A DNA stretch of 64,000 bases from Lasiodiplodia sp. COLG20 (taxonomy: Eukaryota; Ascomycota; Dothideomycetes; Botryosphaeriales; Botryosphaeriaceae): positions 7,812,001 to 7,876,000 of the forward strand of contig VNWV01000001.1 in the NCBI GenBank assembly GCA_009801085.1, in the 5' to 3' direction. The notes under the pieces were generated by a model. The model made no database searches. It had not been told where the DNA came from and saw nothing but the letters and a program-made list of their open reading frames with translations. A program made the position numbers and the translations under genes. The stretch's first letter is position 1. Every line of letters begins with the position of its first letter. Positions 1 through 12,400 of this stretch are shown here, one piece after another.

Positions 1-1734
1 GTTCTTGGAAAACGGTGCGAGAAGGCACCTTCGGACAGTCACGCGGCTCATACGTTGATGATCGTCTGCCGCGAAGCACTTGCGCATGCTCAGAAAGAGA
101 ATGAAATTTACAGGGAGTGGCGAAGCGGGACGGTTGAGATCAAGGAAGAGACGCTTGCAGGCGCTATAATTACTTCCAGTATCACGTTGAACGACCCGTC
201 TTTGTTCGGTGAAGTTACTGCTGTAATGACCGGCAAGCTGCCGACAGAGGCGTTGGCGAGAGTGGGAGGATGGATTAGGCGAGGAAAAGTTGATTTCTCT
301 CTAATCTGCGAACAGTAAGTACTCATGTTCTGTATACACGCAACCAGACTAAATTTTTACAGCCTTCAGCATCTGCTTCCACGGAAGTTGATCATCTACG
401 AATGGGTTGCAGCTATCTCCGCACTACAAGGCCTGGATCAAGAAGAGGTACCAGCAGAGTTATCTGCGTGGATCGAGCTGCAGCTACTGGAACTCTTTGG
501 CCAGGTACCAAAACTCTATGTTGAGGATGGCCCTGCCTTGGCAACCGTTCTCACCCCGCGAAGGCTGAAAGAGTAAGTACAGTATTTGACTTCTTTTGCA
601 TATGCAAGCTTACACATCACCAGTATTGTTTCTGTCATGGAAAAGTTCTCCGGAACAACTCCAGCTCTGATCAGCTTCCTGCTCGCCATCCGCAACGAAG
701 AGATGCCCATCTCCGAAGAGACAAGACAGGAAGCCTTCAAAGCCGTGTTTGCCACGATGCTCACCAGCTTCAACATCACGCAGGATCCCAAGGACGTCCG
801 AATGAAGGCCAATGAGAAGCCATATCGACCACGGTCCCTAGACCCTCCTCCAAAGCCGCCACGCATACCTTGTCTCGACAGCGACTCCCTTGTCCAACGG
901 ACGATGCACATCATTGAAGATGACACGCTACGTCACAAGCTCTCCCTTTTCACGAGCCAACTCGGGGCGCAGACCACCCGCATCGACCCCCTCGATTTCG
1001 AGACACTCTTCCTCCCCTTTCTGCACTCTCTCGCCCTCAAAACGAACATCACAGAAACAGACCACGAAGAGCTGCGCACCCTCTTCGCCACAACCATCAC
1101 CGCCTACCACGACCGCTTCGTCGGCCCCGCGCCTCCCACCCCGCCCAGCGAGCCCGACGTCGCCGACGGCAGCAGCCGGTGGGTGCGGCCGCCCGTCCGC
1201 TGCACCTGCGCGGCCAACTGCATGCCGCTCAACGCCTTCCTGGCCGACGCGCGCCGGCACCGCATCGAGTTCGCCGTCGGCCGGCAGCGGCGCGCGCACC
1301 TGCACCAGATGCTGGACGCGGCGCCGCGGACCGAGTGCACGCACCGGACTCTGCGCGGCGGCAGCCCGGAGGTGCTGGTCGTCACGAAGATCGACTACGG
1401 CGCGGTCCACAAGCGGAATGTGAGGGCCGCGTGGGAGGAGAGGCTGAAATCTTTCGGTGGGTGGATGGAGAAGCTGGTGGGTGCCGGGGTGGATTTGAGG
1501 GTGGTGCTGGGGCTGGACGAGTACGAGCGCGTCGTGGAAAGGAGGGAGGAGGCGCCCGAGGAGGGGGAGAATGATGGGCGATTGGTGGCTTCGGCGGCTG
1601 GAGAGCTGAGGAAGCGGAAGGCTTCGGAGGCGTTGGTCCGCTCTTCGAGGTTACAGAATGCTGAAGGGGCTGAGAGGAACGTGAGGCGGAGAGTAGGGGA
1701 GACTGTGACCGTGGTAGACCTCACCGACGATTAG
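1..1734 (+). CDS. Uncharacterised fungal protein, 3' part (5' end outside window)
   Basis: Open at the left edge, so only the last 544 residues are visible. Proposed exons are 1-314, 363-572 and 624-1734. The two introns (315-362 and 573-623, gtaagt donors, cag/acag acceptors) keep the reading phase. The C-terminal half has a Cys/His-containing block: a CTC...C stretch, then LNAFLAD, a basic HLHQMLD segment, then ECTH and LVVTK (coding around 1200-1385). From memory this block resembles the C-terminal region of fungal proteins annotated as Fe(II)/2-oxoglutarate oxygenases, but the catalytic domain would lie upstream of the window, so the assignment is tentative. The last residues are basic and end in VVDLTDD, a SUMO-interaction-like motif. 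The gene itself is well supported by intron phase and codon use; the function is not. Confidence 0.72.
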
Positions 1735-3635
1735 TAGGCGTGAGGCACCTCCAGAGCTTCGGGCGTAGCACTGTTACTAAATTTCGGATGTGTAAGTATC
1801 ATTAGTGGACTATCTGCGTGCCGCCTTTCCCTACGTTTAGCTTGAGAAATTGCAAAGGTGACATACTGAATCTTAAAAGCGACATCTGATGCGGCTGCTC
1901 GGCCCCAAGGCCCTTCTTTTCTGCAAGCATTCAATGTCTATTGCTTACCAAGTCTCGTAGGAGAAAGAAGTGATGGGTTTGGAAGAGGTCAGAGGGGTAT
2001 CGATGCCTCAGGCAGTCAAGAGGCCCAAGCGCTGGCACCAACCAAAAGTGGGCTAGCGCCACCGACGAGGACAAAACTCTTTCGCGGCTGGCAACCTTTT
2101 CTTTTCTTCTTCACGCACCCATCAGACAGTTCTTCTCAGCAGCCACCACAGACCGGCATTCTGTCGGCTTCTGTACTGGTAATCCATTGCTGTTTCGCGA
2201 TTCAGCGGTGCGGAGACGAAGAATTTAACAGGCTCCATAAGAGCTGGCCGCGCATTTCTCTCCGTTGCGTGGGCGGTGTCAGAGGAGCCCAACATACCGT
2301 TGGCAAGCTGCCATGCTTCATCTTGAAGAGCAGGAGGCTCATGCGTGTGTCTTCGCGACTCATGCTCCCTGGTCGTTGCCGGGTGTCGGCATTCTCAGCA
2401 ACACTGCTCTATGATTAGTAGTAACTGAGCACCCCGCCTTCCCCGCCATCCACCACCCTGCTGTCTACGTAGACCGTTTGCAATTGATTAGCTTCCGGGA
2501 TTAGCGCCTGATCTGAATGTCCAATCGTCCCTGCAACGGCTATCTCACTCCGGCCCCCATCCCCGCGGCCAGCTGTCCGCACATGCGGCTGCCAGCTTAT
2601 TTCCAAGGCAGTAATCGAGATCTTGCCTTTGACAGAACCATCTTCCGAGGCTTATGGGTCTATTGTGCGATTGGCCATTGTTAGCTGTCCCTGGTAATGT
2701 GGTCCATTTCTCCATTCCGATCCTCGGTGATTTTCAGGGTCGTTCAACAGCGCTCGAATGCGGCGTGGACATTCTTGATGCGATCGGCGACGCATGGCTG
2801 CATCATAATGATGACGACGAGGTCACCAAGTCCGCCGCACGCGGGGAATAGGCAGCCCTTTGGGGGAATAAGGGACGAACCTAGTTTGTCGCCGGGCCGT
2901 ATGCCTCCCGGAATAAGCAGCTTGATGATATACGTCTACGACGTCGATTCACTTAGTAGTATAGCAACGAAGTCGGGGTATGTGAAGGCCTTGTCCGGGT
3001 GGATGGCGTAACTGTCTATCTTCTACTACAGTACAAAGCGAACCGCCTTCATAACTTCCTCTAAACATTCGGGCGACCGTTTGGACTTGTTGAAGAGCAG
3101 ACTCTCACCATCGGATCATCTGCGAACGTGGGAGAACGTCCCGCTCTCGGCCTCCGTGCCGGAAGCTAGCGTTATGATGTGCACTCCAAACTATGCAAGG
3201 CAGCCAAACCAGTGCGGCCGATCGGACGGATGAACGGGAGTAAGGTCCAGACTTTCCTGCTGCCGGTCGGTGCTGGGAACCCATGCTACTCACTTATCGG
3301 GGCTTGTGCTCCGTTAAGGCGATCGCTTCCAAGTGTACGTAAGTATGGAGATCAGAGATTACCCAGATCTTACAGGCAGAAGTAGCACGATAGTAGAGTT
3401 CTCTGAGAGAAGTAGCGAGCCACAGCCTACTCACATGCTACGAAGAAGGGGCAATTCCGTGTCTACATTCATCTTAACATCTCGATCTATGCGAGAAGAA
3501 GTCCGCCTGCCCCAGGGGAGTCTGAGGGCAATTCAATCGTCTCTTGGCTTCTCACATGAGACGCTGGCTAGGTAGATTTTTGAAACACCGGTTTCCCTTT
3601 ACACTCGGAGGCATTTCGATGTGTGACCCCAATCT

Positions 3636-3669
3636 CCCCTAGAGACTTCTTGTGGAAGATCTCTAGGGG
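3636..3669. repeat. Imperfect inverted repeat / hairpin
   Basis: Arms cccctagaga (3636-3645) and tctctagggg (3660-3669) are perfectly complementary. The stem continues inward with cttc/gaag (3646-3649 and 3655-3658) across one bulged base, leaving a 5-nt loop. It lies in the gap between two convergent genes. Function unknown. Confidence 0.6.
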
Positions 3670-3814
3670 GAGAGAGGTTAGTAATCTTCCTCGGTTATCT
3701 CTGCGGATCATGTGGTGTTCCTGCGGAGGCCGCAATAGTCGAATGCGTCACCGAGATAGGAGGGACAAGGTTTGTTTACGTCTTACATTCAAGAACTACC
3801 TAGATCCTTGAAGG

Positions 3815-3855
3815 ATAAAAAACAGGCCGAGGAGAGCTCACTTTCTGTTTTTTAT
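3815..3855. repeat. Perfect 11-bp inverted repeat
   Basis: ataaaaaacag at 3815-3825 and ctgttttttat at 3845-3855 are exact reverse complements with a 19-nt spacer. It sits about 310 bp beyond the GLC8 stop codon. A run of six T follows ctg on the + strand, so a transcript-end hairpin or a small element remnant is possible; neither is shown. Confidence 0.55.
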
Positions 3856-4167
3856 GTTCGAAGTGACTAATTCACTTCTCCGCCAAGACCGAAATGACAA
3901 ACGCCCTCCATATGCTTATCGGGAATGGAGCGGTCACCAAGGTTCGTAACAATTTACGACTTCGATAGCCTCGATGGCCGCCCGTCCTTGACTGGGAAAA
4001 ACATGCTGGGTATAGTAGAAGCAAGAAAAACAGGTTGGGTGATGTAAAAGCAAAGGGGACTTCATAATGATCGTGGAACCTCTCGTGAGAGACATGGTTC
4101 TTTTTAGGGTTTTGAAAACTGTTCTACCGCCTGGGCCCCTCGATCACGACATGCCACAGAAATATTA

Positions 4168-5121
4168 TCATCGGCCATTGGGCATCGGAGGCACGGCAGG
4201 CTTCTCCTCATCCTCGTCCTCTTCAGCGAGCAGCTCGTCGGCGTGTCTGGAGAAGTAGGTTAGCATCGTCGCTTGACAAAAATTTTGCCACCACAACATA
4301 CCCAAGAAGATTCTTGACGTTCTTCATCTCGTAATGCTTCTTCCGCGCCTCCTCGAACTGACGGTGTTTCTCCTGCTCCTGCGGCGGCTCCGCCTCCCGC
4401 TTGGTCTCGTCCACGTAGTCAGATTCCACCATGACGCGCTTCTCGCCATCCGAGTGGTGCGCGCCCGCGTTCTCCACCTCCGGCTCGCCGAGGTCAAGGC
4501 CGGGAATGTCGTCCTCCCTCGACTGCTTCTTCTTCGGCTTGGTCTTGTCCAGCTCATCCACCACGATCTGGTTCGCGTCGAGCGCGGCGATCTCCTCCTC
4601 GTCCTCGGCCGGGTCGTAGTGGCCGGCATAGGGCGTCTTGGGCTCGGTGATCTTCATGGTGCTGTCGCGCTGCTGCTCCGTCAGGTACAGGTTGGCCTCG
4701 TCCCACTTCAGGCGCGGGCTGTTCTCATCGGCGTCGGCGCCAGGCGTGCCCGAGTGGCGGCGCGACGGCGGGCCGCGCGGGTTGGACGACGAACGGCGGT
4801 GGCCGGCATTCTGGAGGGTGTTCTGGAGCACGATCTCGCGCTCCGACATGCCGCGGTCGACGCCGGGACGGTCGTTGGACGGAACTTGGGTGAGAGGGGC
4901 GGTCTCGCTGGTCGGGGAGGCCGGGGTTTGGTACGACGGGTTTTTGAGGATGCCTGGGCGGGCACCATCAGCACGGGAGCTATGCGTAGAGGCGCGGAAC
5001 GGCTCGTGTAGCTGGCGACGATCACCCGCTGCTACGTACCTTTAGGTCTCTCGATAGAGTGATGATGCGGCTGAGCCGTCGGGGAGTGCACGGGCTGGCT
5101 GGTGGGCGAGTGCTGGGTCAT
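4168..5121 (-). CDS. GLC8: Protein phosphatase inhibitor 2 / Glc8
   Basis: Regulatory subunit of type 1 protein phosphatase (PP1/Glc7), a member of the IPP-2 family. Exons on the minus strand are 5121-5040, 4953-4302 and 4246-4168, giving 243 aa. Phase is kept through introns of 86 nt (gtacgt...cccag) and 55 nt (gtatgt...ccag). The first splice creates the PP1-binding KGILKN motif near residue 28, followed by PSYQTP, which strongly supports the model. The central [19 protein letters not shown] block and the nearby TPKTPY-like segment ([14 protein letters not shown]) are the second IPP-2 signature; the Thr in KTPY matches the site phosphorylated in this family. The C-terminal part is acidic, as expected for an intrinsically disordered inhibitor. 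An internal ATG at 4849 opens a longer uninterrupted ORF but would lose the KGILKN motif. Confidence 0.93.
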
Positions 5122-7085
5122 TTTGGCGGTGTTGGAGGGGCACTCGCGTGAGGATGGGCTGGCGGAGAGTACAGCTCAGCGTGAGAGCGGGCAGGGCGGT
5201 TTTGTCTGCAGGCTTCAGGGAGATGGTGGGGCGGAATATGGAAGGCCGTGGTGTTTCGGTAGAAGAGAGCAGGCTCGTTGCCATGAGACAAGGCCTGCCC
5301 CCACCAACGCATCCCGACCCTGCACGTCCGATCGCTGCGTGCCGTTTGCGCGATGACGTTAGCGCTACCGAATACAAAACACGGCGGCAATCACGGCTCT
5401 ACCGCCTCACCAGCCGCACCGGGTGACCTCCGAACAGCAGAGCAGGTGAGGGGCTCGATTACTCCAAGCGGGATGGCTGCGCGCCAGCTCCAGCTCCAGC
5501 TCGTGGTGCTGACCTTCGTCATATGAAGCAGCGTGCGACCAGCGCGCCGCCACAGTCCCATGCAGCTGCCCAAACTCCGCCGGGCCCACACAGCAGTGCC
5601 GATGTCTTCGGAAACGAGCATCATCAGCTGCCCTTAATACCGCAACCGATCCGGCGCGCTGCGCTGTCAATCTGGGGCTCAGGGCTGCCTGCTCCCTATC
5701 GAAGCACGTCGTGATGCAATGATCAGCTCGCGCTGGTGGCGGAGTACGGATAGCTCCGCACAGCTACATACTACATGCGGCGTCAGACCTCCGCGCTGCT
5801 CGGGCATCTCGAGTCCAGCCCCGCGTCTTCGCACCACTGGCCACTGCTCCTGCAAGGCACCCTGGGCATCGCCAGAAGCACCCAAATCGCTGCGAACCGT
5901 CTGCTGAGCTATGTGACAAGTCAGTCGGGCGGCTGGCCATGTCTGGAGTCCATGCGAACAGCGCGTGCGTTTCTCAGTAATTGCCTATTGACCTCATGCA
6001 CAACCAGCGCCATGCGTGGGCGGCTGTGCGCCGAGTCGGATTACCAGAGCGTGAAGAATCATCATCGAAACTGGGGAATGTGCAAAAATGGCGAAAATAG
6101 AACTCACATGAGGCCTGCGGGAACCTCCCGTTGGGGCAAAGCGCCAGAGTCAGCCAGTGTGCTGTGTGTACCCAGGAATGCGGCCGAATGGCATCGCTGC
6201 CGGACTGTATGCAGGTGAGATGCCCTTGCATCTGCCGCCGTCATGTGCTCCGACTCAGCACACACCAAGCCGGGCGGGTGCTGACCCAGGCGCCGGGCGT
6301 GGGTTTCGGGGAGGCTGGGGCACGGTGGAAACAGCTTGTTCAAAGAGCAAGACAAGCGCCAGCTGCGGGGGACCGAGGCCGGTTCAACGGCCGTCTTCAA
6401 ACGTCCTTCACAGCGGCTTCACTTCTGGAATGGGCGCGGAGTGTACTCCTCGCAGCCGCGGTGCAGCGGTAGGCTGTGGCCGAGATAGCGGCAGCAAGAA
6501 CAGCTTGCATCTGCCAGAGGTATGTCCCATCTTTCAGGTCGACATCGCATCCTGGGAGCGCGCCCGAAGGGGCCCTCGTGATGACGGTTTTAAAGTGGGT
6601 TGAGCGTTCTCTCGACACACGCATCGGAGTCGCCAGCCGAGTAGAGCAATCGAGTCGGGCTGGCGATGATTTGAGTTGGTGGTCTTGGGTTTTTGTGGAA
6701 GAAGAAGGTGGGCAGGAACACAGAACTTTTTTTAAGCGGCCGGTTGTCTTGGCGCGCAAGGCCCAGCAAGCCGCAAAACGTAGCGCCGCGAACCGACATC
6801 TTTCCCGCATCCTCCATCAAGAACATCCGACCCAACTCCTCCCCATAGCACAACCACCTCCACCGCCCCCTTCCAAGCTTTCGCCTACGTTTTCTTCGTC
6901 TTCAGATACCCTTTCTTCACCTCCGCGACCTTCGCCGTTCCGCATCCCGCGCGCCCGCACCCTCGCCGCCGTCCCGCCTGTTGAAGCTGCTGTAGCACTT
7001 GCCTGGCCCTCTTGCTCTTGTCGACGCGCCGCCGGAGCGATCTCTCACCCTCTTGCGCCCCTTTTTCACGACAACCGAAAGCCCA
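5122..7085. other. Divergent intergenic region, GC-rich, no gene seen
   Basis: About 2 kb between the divergent starts of GLC8 and the eIF4E-like gene, so it contains both promoters and 5' UTRs. The many short ORFs overlap on both strands, lack introns with good phase, and have arginine/alanine-rich compositions typical of GC-rich noncoding DNA. Pyrimidine-rich DNA (about 6785-7060) precedes the start at 7086, as is common in fungal promoters and leaders. Confidence 0.6.
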
Positions 7086-8271
7086 ATGGATAGAGACAGC
7101 AACAACCTATGGACCCGTCGCTCAAAGTGAGCTCTTGCCGCCCGACGGCTGTCGTGTGCCCGCGACGGTGTCCCGCTCCCTGCAGCCCATGCTAACGTCT
7201 CGACAGCACCTCTAAGCTTTCCCTGTCCATGAACAACGACCACACCGACCCCAAGAGTGACCACCCTCCACGTGCACGCTTCGGTGGCGGCGGCTCCTCC
7301 CACGGCGGACGCTCCAATCCCTTCAACGCCATCCCTCCTTTGTCAACGGGGACCATAGCCTCTCCGACGACAGGTGCCTCCACAGCCTTTGGGCTGGGAT
7401 CCGGCGCCTTTGCATCGTTCGGCTCTGCCACGAAAACGCCCAAAACGCCCGGCACCGCATTTGACTTTGGCAAAGCGGCTGGTGCCGTTGCGTCGCCCTC
7501 GACTCCCGGCGCCAAAGGCGACAAGATTCTTGGCAAAGCAACAACAGCAACACCGGGGAGGCCGGTGTCGCAGAGTGCGCAGGACGCGCCGGCGGTCTCA
7601 GGTGAGCTTTCGTGGGACGTGCCTGCGCCTCTGAAGTACACCTGGGTCATCTGGTATCGCCCGCCCACGTCCAAGAACTCCGACTATGAGAAATCGACCG
7701 TGAAGATGCTGCGGATGTCCACGGCGCAGGACTTCGTGAAAGTATACCGCCACCTGAAGCGTCCGTCGATGCTTCCCAGCGTTTCCGACTACCACTTCTT
7801 CAAGGAGGGCATTCGGCCAGTATGGGAGGATGAGGAGAACAAAAAGGGAGGGAAGTGGATCATGCGACTCAAGAAGGGAGTCGCCGATCGGTACTGGGAG
7901 AACCTTCTGATGGCGCTCATTGGCAATGAGTTTATGGAGGCGGGCGAGGAAGTTTGCGGTGCCGTCGTTAGCGTTCGGAGCGGTGAAGACGTCTTCAGCG
8001 TCTGGACGAAAAACGACGGCGGCCGCAATGTCAAGATACGGTGGGTCATGGACGCAAAGCCATGTGTCTAACACGGAAACTAACGGGGTTTCACAGGGAG
8101 ACGATCAAGCGCGTCCTGGCGCTACCGCCCGACACACGCATCGAGTGGAAGAGCCACGACGACAGCATCGCACAACGGACGGTGCTGGACCAACAGCGCC
8201 AGGAGAAGGCGCAGGAGAGGCGGCGGACTCTCGCGGAGGAAAGCAAGCAGCAGGAAAAAGCTTCTTCGTGA
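7086..8271 (+). CDS. eIF4E class II / 4EHP-like cap-binding protein
   Basis: mRNA 5'-cap-binding protein of the eIF4E family, closest in pattern to class II members (4EHP/nCBP). Exons 7086-7126, 7207-8040 and 8097-8271 give 349 aa. The short first exon, ending in the codons for WTRRS, joins in phase to a segment beginning TSKLSLS, so I prefer ATG 7086 to the downstream ATG 7229. The second intron (8041-8096, gtgggt...cacag, with a ctaac branch site) interrupts the codon after VKI. A low-complexity Gly/Ser/Thr N-terminal region of about 150 residues precedes the core. The core runs from YTWVIWYRPP through GIRPVWEDEENKKGGKW to YWENLLMALIGNEF, with the conserved aromatic positions used in cap stacking and eIF4G/4E-BP contact. 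The C-terminus is a charged helix rich in Gln, Glu and Arg. Roles in repression or selective translation are known for the family; which applies here is unknown. Confidence 0.9.
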
Positions 8272-9452
8272 TGACAGCGATCTCTGATACCATACGGCGG
8301 TTCGGTTACTTGCATTTCGGGACGGAGTGAATTCATGGGATTGAGCGTCTTTCTGGGATTCTGCAATGGCATTTTTGTGGGGATGAGTTGACGCTTGAAA
8401 ACCTCACACTGTATTCTAGTAGCCGGCGGATGGGTGCTTGCCGTTTTGGGCTTTTGGGTGATGGCTCTGGGGATCAGCGCTTTGCCTTTGAATTGTGCGC
8501 ATGAAAGCGCCGCTGGCAGCGCATCGAATGACTGCGTTCTCAGCAAGCATGGTGTGCAACGAATCAAGATGTGGTGCGCAGCGATTCAGCTGCTTGTTGT
8601 GCTAACCGCGTTGGGCTTTCGAGCAGATTCGCGGTGGGACAAGGATTGGCTCCCGCGACCCTGGCTCAATGTGGGTGGCCAGTACCTAGGACCCACGCCG
8701 GTGAAAGCGATTGTGAAGCAAAGGCAATGATGTATTAGAGCCAGCTGGGGTGGGATGAGGCCTCCCCGCGGCGAGGGGCAGCTGCTCCATCTCCTGCGCG
8801 GCGGCAATGCAGAGGCTAGGGAGTGGCGCACGATGCGCTGCGATGCGATGCGATGCTCGGGCGTGGAAGCTGCGGCGCATCCCACAAACGTCACTCTCCG
8901 CGTACCAGACGGCCGGAGAACAATGCCACTCCACCTGGCCGCGCCCGCGGCGTGAAAATGCAAACTTCACCTCCCCCGTCCTGCACATGCTTCTCTGCAC
9001 CCCGCAAAACCTTGCTAGATTCGTCCGGGAGGGACCCTGAACCCGCTTGTCCGTCTGTGAGCGCGGCGAGCTCCACGGATGTTTCCTTTAATCGGCGACA
9101 TCCTCCAAGGCCTGAGAAGCGGTCCTCGAGAACACCCGCCGCCCACTGCTGTGGACCTCGTCACAAGAGAATGGGTACGCATCTGCCCCCCAGCTCACTC
9201 GCGCATTCAAAGACCATGTGCGCTGCCTGCCCGCCGGCGCACGCACGCACGTCGCCCGCATGTTCCTTCCCGTTGTTGAACGGCCGCACGCTGACTTCGC
9301 GACCCTCATAGTTCAACGATGAACACTCGTTTCCCCCAGATTTCTCTCCCACTCGATCTCGCACCTGGTTCACGCGAGATCACCAGTACGGACCCTCCCG
9401 ACCCCACTGCAAACTTCGCCGAGTGGCTCACATCGCGAAACCCAGCTCCTCC
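8272..9452. other. Intergenic, no confident gene
   Basis: Lies between two genes on the same strand: the 3' UTR of the eIF4E-like gene and the promoter of the Ulp2-like gene. An ORF at 8395-8730 has a hydrophobic start but no ATG in the proper place, no family match and a position directly in the expected 3' UTR. A short gcgatgc tandem stretch occurs near 8836-8853. A possible alternative start for the downstream gene at 9319 is discussed there. Confidence 0.5.
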
Positions 9453-12400
9453 ATGCCCTCTCTGCCCGACCCCGCGACCCACCAGCCAGCGCCCAAAAGC
9501 AAGGACGAGCGCCAGCTGTTGGGCGACTATACGTACGGGCACATCAGCTCCGAACACTCAAGTAGAAGCGGCTGACAACCGGAAGGAACCACGCCGATGC
9601 GGTGAAAATAGCCAAACCTACTGCTTCAGCCGGAAGCAGCGTGTCACGCCCGAGCAAGGTATGTTCTTGGCCCATAGAACCCTTGAGTGGAGCGCGTTAA
9701 TGACCTTCTGTAGCCCGGGGCTCATCGCCAGTTCCATCCCTTCAACACTTTGCAGCAATCCTCGCCCTACACCTCCCGGCCAAAGACCGCTCACTGCGCA
9801 ACCAAATACGCACTTACAGGGAGCCTCCAGCTTGAACCCAGCAGAGGGGAGAATGTGAGGGCAGCCAAGTGCCGGGACGACAGCGCAATCTCCTACAAAC
9901 GTCAGAAGCTCTCTCACCCGACGATTTCTTCGCCAGCGGTTGTAGACCTCACCGATGAAGACCCTCCTTTACAGCGAGCAAAAATGCAATCCCGCGAGCA
10001 AGCAAAAGACCATTTCAGACAGTATCACCCCTCCCGCAGCAACGGCTCGATTCGTTCCAGGCCATCCCTTTCATCCATGCCTTCTGGGTCAGACGAATTC
10101 AACAAAGTGGAGGATACCATGAATCCAAAAGGTTATGGAAGTTCGCACGTCTTACAGGAATCATTGGACTCTGAACAGCCTGACGTGGGTAAAAAGCCTG
10201 CGGCCTCCCATGGAAAACCGTCTCGGCCCATTGAACTAGACTCTGACGATGAGCATCCGTCTCCCCGGAGAGAGAAATTCATCATGGATGCGTTGTTGGA
10301 GGGAATCGCCCCGTCGCAGGACCACCAAAAGTCGCCAGTCAAGAGCAAGCTTTTCGGGCAACGCCTACCAAATGATGAACTTCACCACAACGAATCACAC
10401 CCAGGCTCACAGCGAAGTCTAGTACAAGGACGTGACCGGAAGGTGGCCAAAGGCGGGGTTGGATCAGGCCAGTCTCATGACGTCGGGTTCAAACCGACAG
10501 CAACAGCGGCCACCATTGATGACGGAAGCGAAGATGAACTGTCACAGGAAATTCCTAGGGCATTGCCTAAACAGCGCGAGAAGCACATACGAGACTTTGA
10601 TGCTGAAGAGCAAATGACGTCGCCCTACTTCCCAGAATCCGTGGATGTGGACCATCACCAAACCCACCCGAGGCAACCCCCTGGCTCGGACATGATAAGT
10701 TCCAAAGCGGATATCAAGCCGACAATGTTTGTCTCAAAGAACTCTGGAAACACCTCGCTCCAAAGGCCCTCAAAGAAAACCGGCCCCCCAAGGCGTAGTT
10801 GGCCTCTGAAACTCTTCAAGATCCCTCATAGCCCACCGATGGCTGATGTGCATCTAGTCTGGGACCACAACAAGAAGCACTTTGCAGTTCATGGCTTAGA
10901 GGGCCCCATACCTATTGGAAATGGGGTGGCCTGCGTCGAATGGTCGAAGTTGACTAGCATCATCCTCTCCAACGACGATAGTTCAGCCAAGGTCGAGATC
11001 CGTGGTCCTAGTATCGGCGATGAAGTCTACAAACGCTTTATGGAATTCACCAGTAACAAGGACTGTAAAGACTTTGTCGACGCACTCTCAACCACTGTGA
11101 GACGCATTCGCAGGCCTGGGTAAGTCTTCCTACTGCCATCTTGTTTCAAGTCGTGCTGATGTCTACTATCAGGGATTATTTGGATAAGATATTTTCCAAA
11201 CCAGATGACATTCCGCCTAAAAAGTCACTTTCAAAGCCCGTTGATTTGGGTTTAGAACGTGCGGTTCTTGAATCACGCGACAACCAACGGCGCCAAGGGA
11301 CGGCTGACCGCAGTGGCAACAAAGAACGTATTCAGGACAAGGCAAACACAAACGCCGCCGCTAACGGAAGACCTCGCGCGGATTCAAGGCTCATTTCACA
11401 GATGCAGGTTGATCCACCTCGTGCCGAGTCTAGTACCCGCACTTCGAGGGCCTCACGAGCAACTGAATCGCTGGACATGACCGCCTCTCGTACGCTTGCG
11501 AACACGCGACGCACTCGAGCCAACGACGGAGATGCCGAGAGCTCAAATATCGAATACCTTGAGATTGCCGCTCAGCGTGAAAGTTCATGGCCGCAGATCG
11601 AGTTTCCGAAGCAATGGAAACAGCCTCTAGTCTATCCGCCAACTGGGCGACAACGAGCCCAAGTTGATTGGGCTGATCTCCTCAAGCTTGAAGATGGTGA
11701 ATTCCTCAACGACAGTATCATTAGCTTCTACATGACTTGGGCTGCGAAACAGGCTGAAGAACGCGGAAACCTGCGGCCGGACAAAGTGTATTGGTTCAAC
11801 ACTTATTTCTATTCTACATTGACCAAGCAGGTGAAAGGCCATAAAGGAATCAATTACGCCGGTGTTCAGCGATGGACGTCAAAGGTTGACATATTCTCTT
11901 ATGACTATGTGGTGGTTCCAATCAATGAGGACCAACACTGGTATTTGGCCATCATCTGCAACCTTCCAGCCCTCGCCAAGAAAGTCCAGCATCAGGAACC
12001 AGAAGCAGAAATTGAGGACATCACCGAGAAAAAAGATCTTCCAAGAAATGGTCTTGCTGCCCAGGTTTACAAAACTCTTTCTGAAAAGCTAGAACCACCA
12101 TCAGATAGCACGAAGGAATCAGGTGGTATGGGCGAAGCCATGGAAGTTGATCAGCCTGCTCGCATCGATAGAGCCACTGGGGGCGAGAAGCTAAACAGCG
12201 AGAGGGATGGAGGCGAGACACGGATGACGACACCACAACCCATTACCGACGACGCCCAGACCGAAACTCTAGATGAGGTCAAAGCGGTGCCTAATGGCCA
12301 AGATGACACGTCGAAACTAAGTCCTGGAGGAAAGAAGGGACGGAAAAAGCAAGGGCCGCCCTCAAGAAAGTTGGACCCAGAACAGTAAGTCCTAAGTTTT

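Larger units (their letters stand above)
1735..4167. other. Intergenic, 2.4 kb, no gene seen
   Basis: Only short scattered ORFs without coding character. It separates the 3' ends of two convergent genes, so it should hold both 3' UTRs. Two inverted repeats, listed separately, lie at 3636-3669 and 3815-3855. I see no transposon ORF or tRNA. Confidence 0.6.

Noticed and set aside
928..1410. 160-codon minus-strand ORF
   Set aside because: Antisense shadow of the third exon of the left-edge gene, whose codon use and splicing are much better.
8395..8730. 111-codon ORF with hydrophobic start
   Set aside because: No ATG at its 5' end and located where the 3' UTR of the eIF4E-like gene is expected; no family resemblance.
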